From the NCBI RefSeq assembly GCF_019218285.1, contig NZ_JAHUZG010000001.1:372001-436000 (forward strand): DNA of 64,000 bases, written 5' to 3'. The notes beneath the pieces were generated by a model. The model saw only the letters and a program-made list of their open reading frames with translations, searched no databases and was not told where the DNA came from. Position 1 is the first letter of the stretch, and each line of letters opens with the position of its first letter. A program made the position numbers and the translations under genes. Origin of the DNA: Antarctobacter sediminis (GTDB lineage: Bacteria > Pseudomonadota > Alphaproteobacteria > Rhodobacterales > Rhodobacteraceae). Positions 53,302-62,585 of this stretch are shown here, one piece after another.

Positions 53302-53919
53302 TCATTCTGCGGCGCAGATGTCGCCTTGGGATGCGCGCCACGCTTTCCACGCTTCCGGAGTGTCCAGATCCGTCAGGGCGCGCTGTCCTTCCAGCGGGAT
53401 TTGCCGAGTGCGATGCGCATTGGCGCGCAGGACGTCACGCGCGCCCTTGTCGCCGGTAAGCGTTTGCAGCGCCATAAAGCAATCTGCCGGGAACAGGACC
53501 GGATGGCCCGGCGTGCCGTCCTCGGCCGTGGCTTGTTGAAGCATTGGGAAAGGAAGGGATTGGAAGCCATTGATAAGCTTCAATATATCCTCGCTTTCTA
53601 TTTCAGGCATATCGGCAGGCAGGATCACCATCGCCTTGATCCCCCGCGGCATCAGGCCCACACCCCGACGGATCGACGCCGACATGCCAAGGTCAGAGTC
53701 CGGCACCTCGATCACCTGTACCGGCAAGCCTTCCAGCGCGGCGGCGCGGGGATGGTCCCATTCAGGAAGGGTCACGGCCACATGGGCGCCCGTGTCGATG
53801 GCGCGCAGTGCCTGACGACGCAACAGCGGCAGGCCCTCCACATCCTCTGTCAGCTTGTCGCGTCCGCGCATCCGCGAAGACGCGCCCGCGGCGGGAATGA
53901 GAATCGAAATATCCAGCAT
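53302..53919 (-). CDS. MobA/MocA-like nucleotidyltransferase
   Basis: This 205-residue protein has the nucleotidyltransferase N-terminus LIPAAGASSRMRGRDKL and MVILPADMPEI, where the Asp binds magnesium, plus GTPGHPVLFP, typical of the MocA/MobA group. MocA adds CMP to molybdopterin for xanthine-dehydrogenase-type enzymes. No molybdoenzyme genes are adjacent, so the nucleotide and acceptor remain open. The start at 53919 places the glycine-rich motif ten residues in, as in relatives; the open frame extends to 53991 without a better site. Confidence 0.75.
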   Translation of the reverse strand: MLDISILIPAAGASSRMRGRDKLTEDVEGLPLLRRQALRAIDTGAHVAVTLPEWDHPRAAALEGLPVQVIEVPDSDLGMSASIRRGVGLMPRGIKAMVILPADMPEIESEDILKLINGFQSLPFPMLQQATAEDGTPGHPVLFPADCFMALQTLTGDKGARDVLRANAHRTRQIPLEGQRALTDLDTPEAWKAWRASQGDICAAE

Positions 53920-54040
53920 GAGGCAGAGACTAACACAGGTTGAGCAAGAATGTGGCGTCTCTTGTGTCAGGCGCGCAACTTTTTGTGTCACGCGCCCGTG
54001 TCATCGCAATATGCTGCGGTGCGTCATTGCTGTCGCAGCA

Positions 54041-56446
54041 TCAGCCGCGCATGCGGGCGCCATCCGCATCGAACAACACGTCTTGCAACAGACGGGCGGG
54101 TCTCATCTGTCCCAGGATTTCGATCTCGGCAGACAATCCCGGGACGGCTTTTTCTCGCGGAATCAAAGCCATGGCGATGGATTTTCCGGCAAAGTGGGAA
54201 TAGCCGCCAGAGGTGCAGAACCCCTGTACGGTGCCATCGATCCAAACCGGTTCGTAGGCGTTCACATCCGTATCCCCGGCCTCTACCTCAAAGACGGCAA
54301 GAATGCGCTCTGGCGGAGTGGCGCGTTCGTTTTCTGCGGCTGCACATCCGATGAATTCTCCCTTGTCCCAGTGAATGAACCGGTCCAGCCCGGTTTCGGC
54401 GCAGGTGTAATCGGGCGAAAACTCGCGCCCCCAAGAGCCAAAGAACTTGTCCAGCCGCAAGCTCATCATGGCGCGCATACCAAAGGGTTTCATCCCCAAG
54501 GGTTCCCCCGCCGTCCAAAGCGTCTGCCACAATTGCCGCTGCGCCATCGGATCGCAGTAGATCTCAAATCCCAGATCCCCGGTGTAGGACACGCGTTGTA
54601 CCAGACAGTCGGTCATCCCGATCACCATGGGGCGCACGTCCATAAAGCGCATCCGGGACACATCCGACCGTGTGCAGGCTTGCAGAATGTCCCGGGCGCG
54701 CGGACCAGCGATCTGAAATCCGTTCAGTTTATCACTGATATTCTCGATACTTACGCCGCCTTCTTGATGTTGAAGGAACCAGCGCATGTGATAGGCCTGC
54801 GCGCCATAAGACGCCGTCAACTGGAACGTCTGTTCGTCGAGGCAACTGACGGTAAAGTCACCGATGATCTTGCCGGCCGGTGACAGCATCGGCGTCAGGG
54901 AAAGCCGTCCGGGTTTCGGGATGCGCCCGGCCATGATCCGGTTCAGCCAGTCGCGGGCCTTTGCCCCGGTGACACGGTATTTGCCGAAGTTATGAACCTC
55001 GTTGATGCCGGCGGCCTCGCGCACGGCGCGGACCTCGCGCGCGGTGGCCTCCCATGCGTTCGAGCGGCGAAAGGACGGGGTCTCATATCTTGGCTCACCC
55101 TCGGCGGCGAAATAGTTGACCACCTCCAGCCCGTATTGCGCGCCCCAGACCGCGCCCATGCCGTCAAAGATGTCATACATCGGGGTCGTGCGGTTCGGGC
55201 GGGCGGCGGGCAATTCCTCGTTCGGATAGCTGACGGAAAAGCGTTTCTGGTAGTTCTCGATGACCTTGGGCAGGGTATAGCCGGGCGAGATCCAGTCACC
55301 AAATCGGGCGACGTCCATGGCGGCGGTGTCGCGCTCGCATTCGCCCTCGACCATCCATTGCGCCAGCATCAGGCCGACGCCGCCGCCCTGACTGAACCCG
55401 GCCATGACGCCGCAGGCCGACCAATAGCCGCGCAACCCCGGGATCGGCCCCACAAGCGGATTGCCGTCAGGGGCAAAGGTGAACGGCCCGTGGATCACGG
55501 ATTTCACCCCGGCGCGCTCCAGCACGGGAAAGCGTTTGTACGCAAATTCAATGCTGTGTTCGATCTTGTCAAAGTCATCTGGCAAGAGTTCGTGGCCGAA
55601 CTCCCATGGCGTTCCGTCCACGGCCCAAGGGCGGCAGGGCTGTTCGTAGAAGCCGATGCAAAGGCCACGGCCCTCTTGCCGCAGATAGCTTTCGCCAGCG
55701 GGGTCCATCACATGCGGGTGCTCGCTGTCGCGCTCGTAGATTTCGGGCGTTTCCTCGGTGACGAGGTATTGGTGCTCCATCGGGTGCAGCGGCAGGTAGA
55801 CACCGGCCATTTCGCCGACTTCCCGGGCCCAGAGTCCACCAGCGTTGACCACATGTTCCGTGTGGATCGTGCCCTTGTCGGTCACAACGTCCCACGTGCC
55901 ATCTGCGCGAGGGTTGGTTTCCAATACCTTGGTATGGATATGAATTTCTGCGCCACCCATGCGGGCGGCCTTGGCATAGGCATGGGTGGTGCCCGAAGGA
56001 TCAAGGTGCCCGTCCAGCGGATCGTAGAGCCCGCCGATGATGCCATCGGTATTGACGATCGGCGCCAGCTTGGCGATCTCTTCGGGGCTGACGATCTCTG
56101 TCTCAAGGCCCATGTAGCGGTGCTTGGCCCGCTCGGCGAGCAGCATGTCGAACCGGTCGCGATTGTCGGCAAGCGTCACGCCGCCGACGTGGTGCAACCC
56201 GCAGGACATGCCGGTCAGCTCTTCCAGCTCGCGGTAAAGGCGGATCGTGTAACCTTGCAGCGCGGCCATGTTGGTATCGCCGTTCAGCGTGTGGAAACCG
56301 CCCGCCGCGTGCCATGTCGATCCGCTGGTCAGTTCAGAGCGTTCCAGCAGCATGACGTCGGACCAGCCCAGTTTCGTCAGGTGATACAGCACCGAGCAGC
56401 CGACAACGCCGCCTCCGATGACAACGACGCGGGTGGTGGTTTTCAT
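54041..56446 (-). CDS. FAD-dependent dimethylglycine/sarcosine dehydrogenase-like protein with GcvT domain (copy 1)
   Basis: This 801-residue protein has an N-terminal FAD oxidoreductase domain (about residues 1-370; VVVIGGGVVGCSVLYHL; His46 in SGSTWHAAG, the position of covalent flavin attachment in dimethylglycine dehydrogenase), a linker domain, and C-terminal GcvT domains (about 430-800) that bind tetrahydrofolate. It would oxidatively demethylate an N-methylated amine and pass the carbon to tetrahydrofolate. The exact methylamine is not evident. It diverges from a paralogue with nearly the same first 45 residues. The start at 56446 is selected for the FAD motif and a GCGAGG site. Confidence 0.8.
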   Translation of the reverse strand: MKTTTRVVVIGGGVVGCSVLYHLTKLGWSDVMLLERSELTSGSTWHAAGGFHTLNGDTNMAALQGYTIRLYRELEELTGMSCGLHHVGGVTLADNRDRFDMLLAERAKHRYMGLETEIVSPEEIAKLAPIVNTDGIIGGLYDPLDGHLDPSGTTHAYAKAARMGGAEIHIHTKVLETNPRADGTWDVVTDKGTIHTEHVVNAGGLWAREVGEMAGVYLPLHPMEHQYLVTEETPEIYERDSEHPHVMDPAGESYLRQEGRGLCIGFYEQPCRPWAVDGTPWEFGHELLPDDFDKIEHSIEFAYKRFPVLERAGVKSVIHGPFTFAPDGNPLVGPIPGLRGYWSACGVMAGFSQGGGVGLMLAQWMVEGECERDTAAMDVARFGDWISPGYTLPKVIENYQKRFSVSYPNEELPAARPNRTTPMYDIFDGMGAVWGAQYGLEVVNYFAAEGEPRYETPSFRRSNAWEATAREVRAVREAAGINEVHNFGKYRVTGAKARDWLNRIMAGRIPKPGRLSLTPMLSPAGKIIGDFTVSCLDEQTFQLTASYGAQAYHMRWFLQHQEGGVSIENISDKLNGFQIAGPRARDILQACTRSDVSRMRFMDVRPMVIGMTDCLVQRVSYTGDLGFEIYCDPMAQRQLWQTLWTAGEPLGMKPFGMRAMMSLRLDKFFGSWGREFSPDYTCAETGLDRFIHWDKGEFIGCAAAENERATPPERILAVFEVEAGDTDVNAYEPVWIDGTVQGFCTSGGYSHFAGKSIAMALIPREKAVPGLSAEIEILGQMRPARLLQDVLFDADGARMRG

Positions 56447-56508
56447 GGTGAGCCTCGCTGCAAGAAATGATTTTCTATTGGCTACTTCACCCCGAACAGA
56501 GTTCCAAG

Positions 56509-56541
56509 GTTTGCGACAAGGCGACAGCGAGCGTCGCAAAC
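56509..56541. promoter_or_regulatory. Inverted repeat between divergent dehydrogenase paralogues
   Basis: GTTTGCGAC (56509-56517) and GTCGCAAAC (56533-56541) are perfect 9-bp arms separated by 15 nt in the 153-nt gap between the two start codons. A shorter CTTTC/GAAAG pair follows. This is a candidate operator for a regulator that controls both genes together. Confidence 0.5.
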
Positions 56542-56599
56542 GGGCATTTCTTTCGCGGAAAGCGGGGGCAGATTCAGCCGCAGATTTGCGGAGAGACCC

Positions 56600-59020
56600 A
56601 TGCGAAACCAAGCCCAGGCCGTCGTCATCGGAGGCGGTGTCATCGGATGTTCCATCCTCTATCACCTGACAAAGCTCGGGTGGAGCGATGTAGTCCTACT
56701 TGAAAGGGACGAGTTGACGTCGGGGTCAACATGGCATGCGGCGGCCAATATTCACGGTCTGCATGACAGCACCAATATCAGCCGCCTGCAACACTACACG
56801 ATGAACCTGTACAAGGATCTGGAGGCGGAAACCGGCCAAAGCTGCGGCGTGTTCCAATCTGGCAGCCTTTACCTTGCCCAGACCGAGGCGCGCGAACATC
56901 AGCTGCGCCTTCAGGCCGCCAAGGCCAAGCTCTACGGCATGAATTTCTACGAGATCACCCGCGACGAGGCCGAGCGCCTGCATCCGCTGGTGGATTTCAC
57001 CGGCATTCGCTGCATCATGTTCGAACCCGATGGCGGCAATGTCGACCCGTCCGGTGTGACGGCGGCCTATGCGGCGGGTGCGCGTCAGAAAGGGGCGGAG
57101 ATTCATCGCTTTACCCCCGTAACAGCGACCGAACAGCAACCCGATGGCAGCTGGATCGTCCGCACGCCCAAGGGCGACATCGCAACGCCATGGGTCATCA
57201 ACGCCGCCGGGCTGTGGGGGCGCGAGGTGGCGGCGCTGGCCGGGATCAAACTGCCGCTGCAACCGACTGAACACCAGTATTTCGTGACCGAGACCATTCC
57301 GGAAATCGCCGCCATGGACCGGCGTCTGCCTTCGGTCGCGGACCGGGACGGCGAATATTACCTGCGTCAGGAGGGGCAGGGCCTGCTGATCGGTGCCTAT
57401 GAACGGGACGTGCGCCTGTGGGCCGAGGAAGGCACACCGCTGGACTTTGCGCATGAACTGTTCGCTGACGATCTTGAACGGATCGAAGACAACATGATGC
57501 GCGCCATCGACCGTTTGCCGGTGGTGGGCAGCGCGGGCATCAAACGTGTCATCAACGGGCCGATGATCTGGTCGCCAGACAGCAACGTGCTGATGGGACC
57601 GGTGCCGGAGTTGAAAGGCTATTTCTGCTGCAACGGCATCATTCCCGGTTTCTCGCAATCGGGTGGCATGGGCCTGATGGTGGCGCAATGGATCATCGAG
57701 GGTGAGATGCAATACGACATGTTCCCATGGGACATGGCGCGTTTCGGCGACTGGGCGGATGAGAAATTCACCAAGGCGCGGGTGATGAACCAATATGCGC
57801 ACCGCTTTTCGATCCATTTTCCGGGGGAAGAGCGCGAGGCCGGTCGCCCGGTGCGCACACGGCCCGTTTTCGAGAAGCAAAAGGAACTGGGCGCGAAATT
57901 CGGCCTCAACTACGGCTGGGAGCATCCGGCCTATTTCGACGCAGAGACCGAGGATACGCCGGGCTTTACCCGTCAGGGCTGGTGGGAAAGCGTTGGGCGC
58001 GAGGCGCGGATGCTGCGCGAAACCGGCGGCATCATCGATATTTCCAACTTTGCCAAATACAGCGTGAAAGGGCCGGGGGCCGAGGATTGGCTGAACGCGG
58101 TTTTTGCCAACCGGATGCCGCGGCAGGTGGGCCGGTCCTGCCTGACGCCGCTGATCGGAAAACGCGGCGGCATCGCGGGGGATTTCACGGTCACGCGGCT
58201 GGCCGAGGATGAATTCTGGGTCATCGGCTCAGGCATGGCGGAACGCTATCACGCGCGGTTCTTTGGCGAGGTCGCCTTGCCGGCGGAAACCCATTTCACC
58301 TCGCTCACCCAATCGACCTGCGGTTTCAACGTGGCGGGCCCACGCTCTCGCGAAATGCTCCAGCGCATGACCAACGCCTCTCTCAGCAATGAGGATTTCC
58401 CGTTCATGAGGTCGCGGAGGATCGAGGTGTCGGGCATCGAGGTGGTCGCCTTGCGTGTGTCGTTTACCGGGGATCTTGGCTGGGAACTGCATTGCCGCAC
58501 AGAGGACCAGAAAAGGCTTTACGAAGCCTTGCTGGACGCGGGTCGTGATCTGAATATCGGCCCGGTGGGCAGTCGCGCCCTGATGTCCCTGCGGATCGAA
58601 AAGGGCTATGGCTCGTGGAGCCGCGAATACAGCCCCGAATACTGGCCGCAGGAAGTGGGGCTTGAGCGCCTGTGCAAGCTGGACAAGGACTTTCTCAACA
58701 AGGAGGCCCTGTTGCAGGTGATCGACAAGCCCGCGCGCGAGACATTGGTGATCCTTGCACTGGACGAAGAGGCGGTCAGCGCCTCGGCCGCCGATGCCAC
58801 CGGGGGCGAGCCGATATTTCGTGGCGGGCAGGGCGTCGGGCGCGTCACCTCGGGCGGGTATGGCTATTCCCTTGGGAAAAGCCTTGCGCTGGGTTACGTC
58901 AAGGCCGGTATGGCGGCCCCCGGAGACCGGGTCGAGGTCATGGTGCTGGGCCAGCCGCATGGCGCGGTGATCCTGTCCGAACCGCCCTTTGATCCCGAAG
59001 GTGCCCGCCTGCGCGGATGA
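56600..59020 (+). CDS. FAD-dependent dimethylglycine/sarcosine dehydrogenase-like protein with GcvT domain (copy 2)
   Basis: This 806-residue paralogue of the divergent gene has the same order: an FAD domain with VVIGGGVIGCSILYHL and His46 in SGSTWHAAN, a middle domain, and GcvT domains from about residue 430. The N-terminal 45 residues are almost identical to copy 1, while the substrate-side region differs strongly (for example LAQTEAREHQLRLQ, IRCIMFEPDGGNVDPSG). Different methylated amines are therefore likely substrates. It starts behind GGAGAG. The convergent gene downstream begins 4 nt after its stop. Confidence 0.8.
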   Translation: MRNQAQAVVIGGGVIGCSILYHLTKLGWSDVVLLERDELTSGSTWHAAANIHGLHDSTNISRLQHYTMNLYKDLEAETGQSCGVFQSGSLYLAQTEAREHQLRLQAAKAKLYGMNFYEITRDEAERLHPLVDFTGIRCIMFEPDGGNVDPSGVTAAYAAGARQKGAEIHRFTPVTATEQQPDGSWIVRTPKGDIATPWVINAAGLWGREVAALAGIKLPLQPTEHQYFVTETIPEIAAMDRRLPSVADRDGEYYLRQEGQGLLIGAYERDVRLWAEEGTPLDFAHELFADDLERIEDNMMRAIDRLPVVGSAGIKRVINGPMIWSPDSNVLMGPVPELKGYFCCNGIIPGFSQSGGMGLMVAQWIIEGEMQYDMFPWDMARFGDWADEKFTKARVMNQYAHRFSIHFPGEEREAGRPVRTRPVFEKQKELGAKFGLNYGWEHPAYFDAETEDTPGFTRQGWWESVGREARMLRETGGIIDISNFAKYSVKGPGAEDWLNAVFANRMPRQVGRSCLTPLIGKRGGIAGDFTVTRLAEDEFWVIGSGMAERYHARFFGEVALPAETHFTSLTQSTCGFNVAGPRSREMLQRMTNASLSNEDFPFMRSRRIEVSGIEVVALRVSFTGDLGWELHCRTEDQKRLYEALLDAGRDLNIGPVGSRALMSLRIEKGYGSWSREYSPEYWPQEVGLERLCKLDKDFLNKEALLQVIDKPARETLVILALDEEAVSASAADATGGEPIFRGGQGVGRVTSGGYGYSLGKSLALGYVKAGMAAPGDRVEVMVLGQPHGAVILSEPPFDPEGARLRG

Positions 59021-59024
59021 GCGG

Positions 59025-60401
59025 TCAGGGCATCGCGGGCCAGCCGATCCTGGCCCGCATGTCTCCGCATTTGTCGCTGCAATCCATGCGGCACCCGCGG
59101 CTGCGTCCGTCATGGGTATAGGCATCACAGCGCGCAGGGATGCCGTCCGCTTTGCAATACAGCGTGATCCCGGATCCGTCATGCCCCCACAACTCGGCCT
59201 TACGCATGGCGGTGGCCGAGTAGTATTCGCAATGGGCCCCGCTTTCGTTTGGTGCGCGGGGCGTCTGGATTTGTGCCAGATGATGTCCGCCGTCCAATGA
59301 GAAATAGGCGGCCACACCCACTTCCTTTCCGTCCGCGATCCGCACCTGCGACTGGATCAGACCAGCCTCGCCGTTGGCCGGATTCGAGGGGAAATAGCTG
59401 CATGCAAGGTGGTTGTCCGGATCTGATGCGGGAAAGCGATGTTTGTCCTGCTGCCGGGTCGGATCGGGATTGCGGTGCGGACAGTTTTTTGGAAGCCCTG
59501 CGACGGGTGTAGCACCGTTCGCGCCGCCAAGCTGCGTTCTTAACGCGCCGATGTCCGCGTCGAGGATTGCGACCCAGTCCCTGAGGTTGTCCCGCAGGAC
59601 ACCGGACCGGGTCAGGTAATCGCGGACCATCGCGCGGATGGCGTTTTCAAAGGCCACGCTGTCGAGGTCATCCATGCCGCCATCGGCATAGTATCTTGCG
59701 CCGATCTCGATGATCAGTTCCTCGACCGTCAGCAGACGAGGAGGGCCGCGTCCGTCGATCTCTGGCAACAGCACCTTGTCTGACTGCGCCAGAAGATTGG
59801 CGAAAGCCTCGCGTTGCTGCTGTTTGCGGGCAAGTTGCGCTTGCAGGATCTTTTTCTGCGTGTCGGCGTCGATCGCTTGGTCCTTTTTCATCCGCTCAAG
59901 CGTGCGATAAAGCCGTTCGCGTTCAATCTCTAGCCCGGCGATCTGTCCTTTCAGCTTTTGCCAGCGGTGATGGTTCCCGTTGTAGAAGTCGATCAGGGCG
60001 GACATGTCTCCGCAGGTCGATCCGCAGCCGTCGACCGTCTGGCCGCCCAGCCTCTGCAAACGGTCGCGCGCGCGCAGCAGCGCCCGCAGTTCGTCGTTCA
60101 TGATCCGTGAATCCTGACTGCCGATGGCTTGCGCGATCTGCCTGCGTTTGGCGGCAATCGCATCGGTGTTCCGGTTCCACGGGGCAATCCATGTTGACCA
60201 TGCTGCGGCCTGAAAGCGTTCGATTTCCTTTTGCTCAAAGCTCCGGTCGCGCATTTCACGCTCGGCCAATGTGATCCTGTTCTTGATGTCCGCGATTTCA
60301 CTGTCGAAATCGCGTGCTGCAAGCGGGTTGGACAGCGCAACCCAAAGGGCAAGGCACAGCGCGACGAATCCGTGCAGGCGGGCGGGATCAGGGGAGCGCA
60401 T
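59025..60401 (-). CDS. Exported coiled-coil protein of unknown function
   Basis: This 458-residue protein has a signal peptide (residues 1 to about 29; FVALCLALWVALSNPLAA). A long helical, charged region with coiled-coil character follows (about 32-220; ERERLYRTLERMKKDQAIDADTQKK). The C-terminal third (about 310-458) is Cys-rich, with at least eight cysteines (NCPHRN; GCRMDCSDKCGDM), and suggests a disulfide-bonded domain. I do not recognise the family. It shares a TGATG overlap with the upstream gene, so the two form a pair and probably act together in the periplasm. Confidence 0.6.
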   Translation of the reverse strand: MRSPDPARLHGFVALCLALWVALSNPLAARDFDSEIADIKNRITLAEREMRDRSFEQKEIERFQAAAWSTWIAPWNRNTDAIAAKRRQIAQAIGSQDSRIMNDELRALLRARDRLQRLGGQTVDGCGSTCGDMSALIDFYNGNHHRWQKLKGQIAGLEIERERLYRTLERMKKDQAIDADTQKKILQAQLARKQQQREAFANLLAQSDKVLLPEIDGRGPPRLLTVEELIIEIGARYYADGGMDDLDSVAFENAIRAMVRDYLTRSGVLRDNLRDWVAILDADIGALRTQLGGANGATPVAGLPKNCPHRNPDPTRQQDKHRFPASDPDNHLACSYFPSNPANGEAGLIQSQVRIADGKEVGVAAYFSLDGGHHLAQIQTPRAPNESGAHCEYYSATAMRKAELWGHDGSGITLYCKADGIPARCDAYTHDGRSRGCRMDCSDKCGDMRARIGWPAMP

Positions 60402-61051
60402 CAATCCTGCCTCCCTTCCAACGGTTCGCGCAGGTACGAGCAGATGCTGATCGGCTCTGCGAAACGCAGTATGAACCCCGCGCGATCCGGCATGTGGGCG
60501 ACGATCAGGTGGACCGGCCAGTCCTTGACCATGTCCAGCACCGCGCCCTTGGCGTCTTGCCGCGTGATCCGTGCCGGGTAGACGCGGGCATAGCCGGATA
60601 AGGCATCCGGGGCCTCAGGATGCGGAGCATCATCCAGAACAGTAGACGGGGTGGCGTCAAGCCGGATAACCTCGGTAAAGCCATCGATTGGATCGAGTCT
60701 TTTGCCAAGGCCGCGATAGCCCTCGTCACTGCGGACAAAGGCGATACGGCGATCGGTGCAATGCGGGGCACGGCCAGTCCATTCGCCCAGCAACACCGTG
60801 TCAGGAAAACGGGTGGCGGGCGGCTGCACTGGATCGTCTGCCTCGGGCGCGCGCGAAGGCGGAAGGCCACGTATCAGATCGGCAGGGTCCTGTGGCGGAA
60901 GCGGATTTTGGCCGCCTTTCAACAGGTCGTTGATGTCAAACCCCTGCGCCTGCCAAAGCCTGCCTGGCGGGTCTGCGCGGCCTTCAGGTGCAACGAGCAG
61001 CAGGGCAAGGCAGAAGCTGACCAGCAGTGCGGCAATGCGGTTGCATCGCAT
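60401..61051 (-). CDS. Exported protein of unknown function, partner of the downstream gene
   Basis: This 216-residue protein has a signal peptide (residues 1 to about 26; IAALLVSFCLALLLVAPEGRA). The mature part is Pro-rich at first (about 50-85) and then forms a small globular domain (FPDTVLLGEWTGRAPHCTDRRIAF; GAVLDMVKDWPVHLIVAHMPDRAGF). No family is recognised. The start at 61051 has AAGGAGG upstream. It is followed without a gap by the coiled-coil exported protein, so the two probably form one operon and perhaps one complex. Confidence 0.6.
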   Translation of the reverse strand: MRCNRIAALLVSFCLALLLVAPEGRADPPGRLWQAQGFDINDLLKGGQNPLPPQDPADLIRGLPPSRAPEADDPVQPPATRFPDTVLLGEWTGRAPHCTDRRIAFVRSDEGYRGLGKRLDPIDGFTEVIRLDATPSTVLDDAPHPEAPDALSGYARVYPARITRQDAKGAVLDMVKDWPVHLIVAHMPDRAGFILRFAEPISICSYLREPLEGRQD

Positions 61052-61162
61052 GTTTGCCTCCTTTCCCGGTGACGGGCACCAAGGGCGCACCGCCACGAAA
61101 AGGCTAGCAAAGCCGCGAAAACCGGCCTTGAGGCAAATCAAGCGCCGCCAATGCGGCCGCGA

Positions 61163-62485
61163 TCAGGCGGTTTCAGACAGCAGCGGCCGCACCTTCAACC
61201 GCGTGATGCGGTTGTGTTCGCGGGCCATGACTTCGAACCGGAAGCCATGAAAGCTAAAGACCTGACCCACGGTGGGGATCATCTGCGCCTCATGGATCAC
61301 CAGCCCGGCCACGGTATTGGCCTCGTCATCGGGCAGGTTCCAGTCGGTGGCCCGGTTGAAGTCCCGGATCGTCATCGCGCCTTCGATCCAATAGTGGCCG
61401 TCCTCGGCCTTGCGGATCGGATGTTCGGCGTCGGGATCGAATTCATCGGTGATCTCGCCGACGATCTCTTCGAGGATGTCCTCAAGCGTGATCAGGCCCT
61501 GCAAGGCACCATATTCGTCAACAACCAGCGCGAAATGTGTCCGCCGACGCAGGAACTGACGCATCTGGTCGTCGAGCGAGGTGGTATCAGGCACAAAATA
61601 GGGCTTCATGCAGATGTCGATCACCTTGAAGTCCTGTATCACGCCTGCCATCGGCTTTTCCTCGTCCACCAGCCGATACATCGCGCGCAACAGGTCCTTG
61701 GCGTGAACGACGCCAATGATGTTTTCGGGATCATTGCGGAAAACGGGCAGGCGGGTGTGGCTGCTTTCAAGGCATTGTTCAAGGATTTCCTGCGGGCGGG
61801 CGTCCGCATCGATCATCTCGATCTTGGAGCGATGCAGCATGATCTCTTCGACGGTGCGTTCGCTCAGGTCCAGCGCGCCAAGGATCCGGTCGCGGTCTTC
61901 TTTTTCGACGACGCCTTCGGAATGGCCCAGTTGCAGGGCACCGGCGATTTCCTCGCGAACGGCAAGGATATGGCTGTCAGGGTCGGTCCGCACCCCAAAG
62001 ATGCGCAACACGCCGCGCACCAGCAGGCGAACCGCCGAAACGACGGGCGCAAACAGCCGCACGATCACTGCAATCGGTCCCGAAACCCGGGCCGCGGCGG
62101 TTTCGGGATTGGTGATGGCATAGGTCTTGGGCAGGACTTCGGCGAAGATCAGCACCAGCAGTGTCATGAACAGCGTCGCCAGCGCAACGCCGCTTTCGCC
62201 AAAGGCACGGGTGAACAGCGCCGTGGCCAGCGAGGTGGCAAGGATGTTCACAAGGTTGTTGCCCAACAGGACCGAACCGATCAGCCGTTCATTGTCCTCG
62301 GTGATCTTCAGCGCGCGTTCCGCCCCGCGCGATCCCTTGTCCGTTGCGGCCCGCAGTTTGCCGCGGGATGCGGCAGTGAGGGCCGTTTCCGACCCCGAGA
62401 AAAAGGCCGAGAGCATGATAAGACCAAGGATCGAGGCGGAGGTGATCCAGAAGGCAGCGTCGAATGTTTCGGTCGGGGCGTCCAT
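61163..62485 (-). CDS. CorC/CNNM-type membrane protein with CBS domains (HlyC/CorC family)
   Basis: This 440-residue protein has an N-terminal CNNM transmembrane domain (about residues 1-190; ASILGLIMLSAFFSGSETALTA), two CBS domains (about 205-330; RTVEEIMLHRSKIEMID; PYFVPDTTSLDDQMRQFL) and a C-terminal CorC_HlyC domain (about 345-430). Relatives take part in magnesium or cobalt efflux; the name hemolysin is historical. It lies upstream of nothing obviously related and is separated from xerD by 100 nt. Nucleotide binding by the CBS pair presumably controls transport. Confidence 0.85.
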   Translation of the reverse strand: MDAPTETFDAAFWITSASILGLIMLSAFFSGSETALTAASRGKLRAATDKGSRGAERALKITEDNERLIGSVLLGNNLVNILATSLATALFTRAFGESGVALATLFMTLLVLIFAEVLPKTYAITNPETAAARVSGPIAVIVRLFAPVVSAVRLLVRGVLRIFGVRTDPDSHILAVREEIAGALQLGHSEGVVEKEDRDRILGALDLSERTVEEIMLHRSKIEMIDADARPQEILEQCLESSHTRLPVFRNDPENIIGVVHAKDLLRAMYRLVDEEKPMAGVIQDFKVIDICMKPYFVPDTTSLDDQMRQFLRRRTHFALVVDEYGALQGLITLEDILEEIVGEITDEFDPDAEHPIRKAEDGHYWIEGAMTIRDFNRATDWNLPDDEANTVAGLVIHEAQMIPTVGQVFSFHGFRFEVMAREHNRITRLKVRPLLSETA

Positions 62486-62585
62486 GTGGGCAGTCCTTTG
62501 GGTTTGGACCGGTTATGGGGGCGCGACCGTGGACGATCAAGGGGCGCGGGGGCGCATCTTGGGCGGTGCGGACCTATGGACGCAG

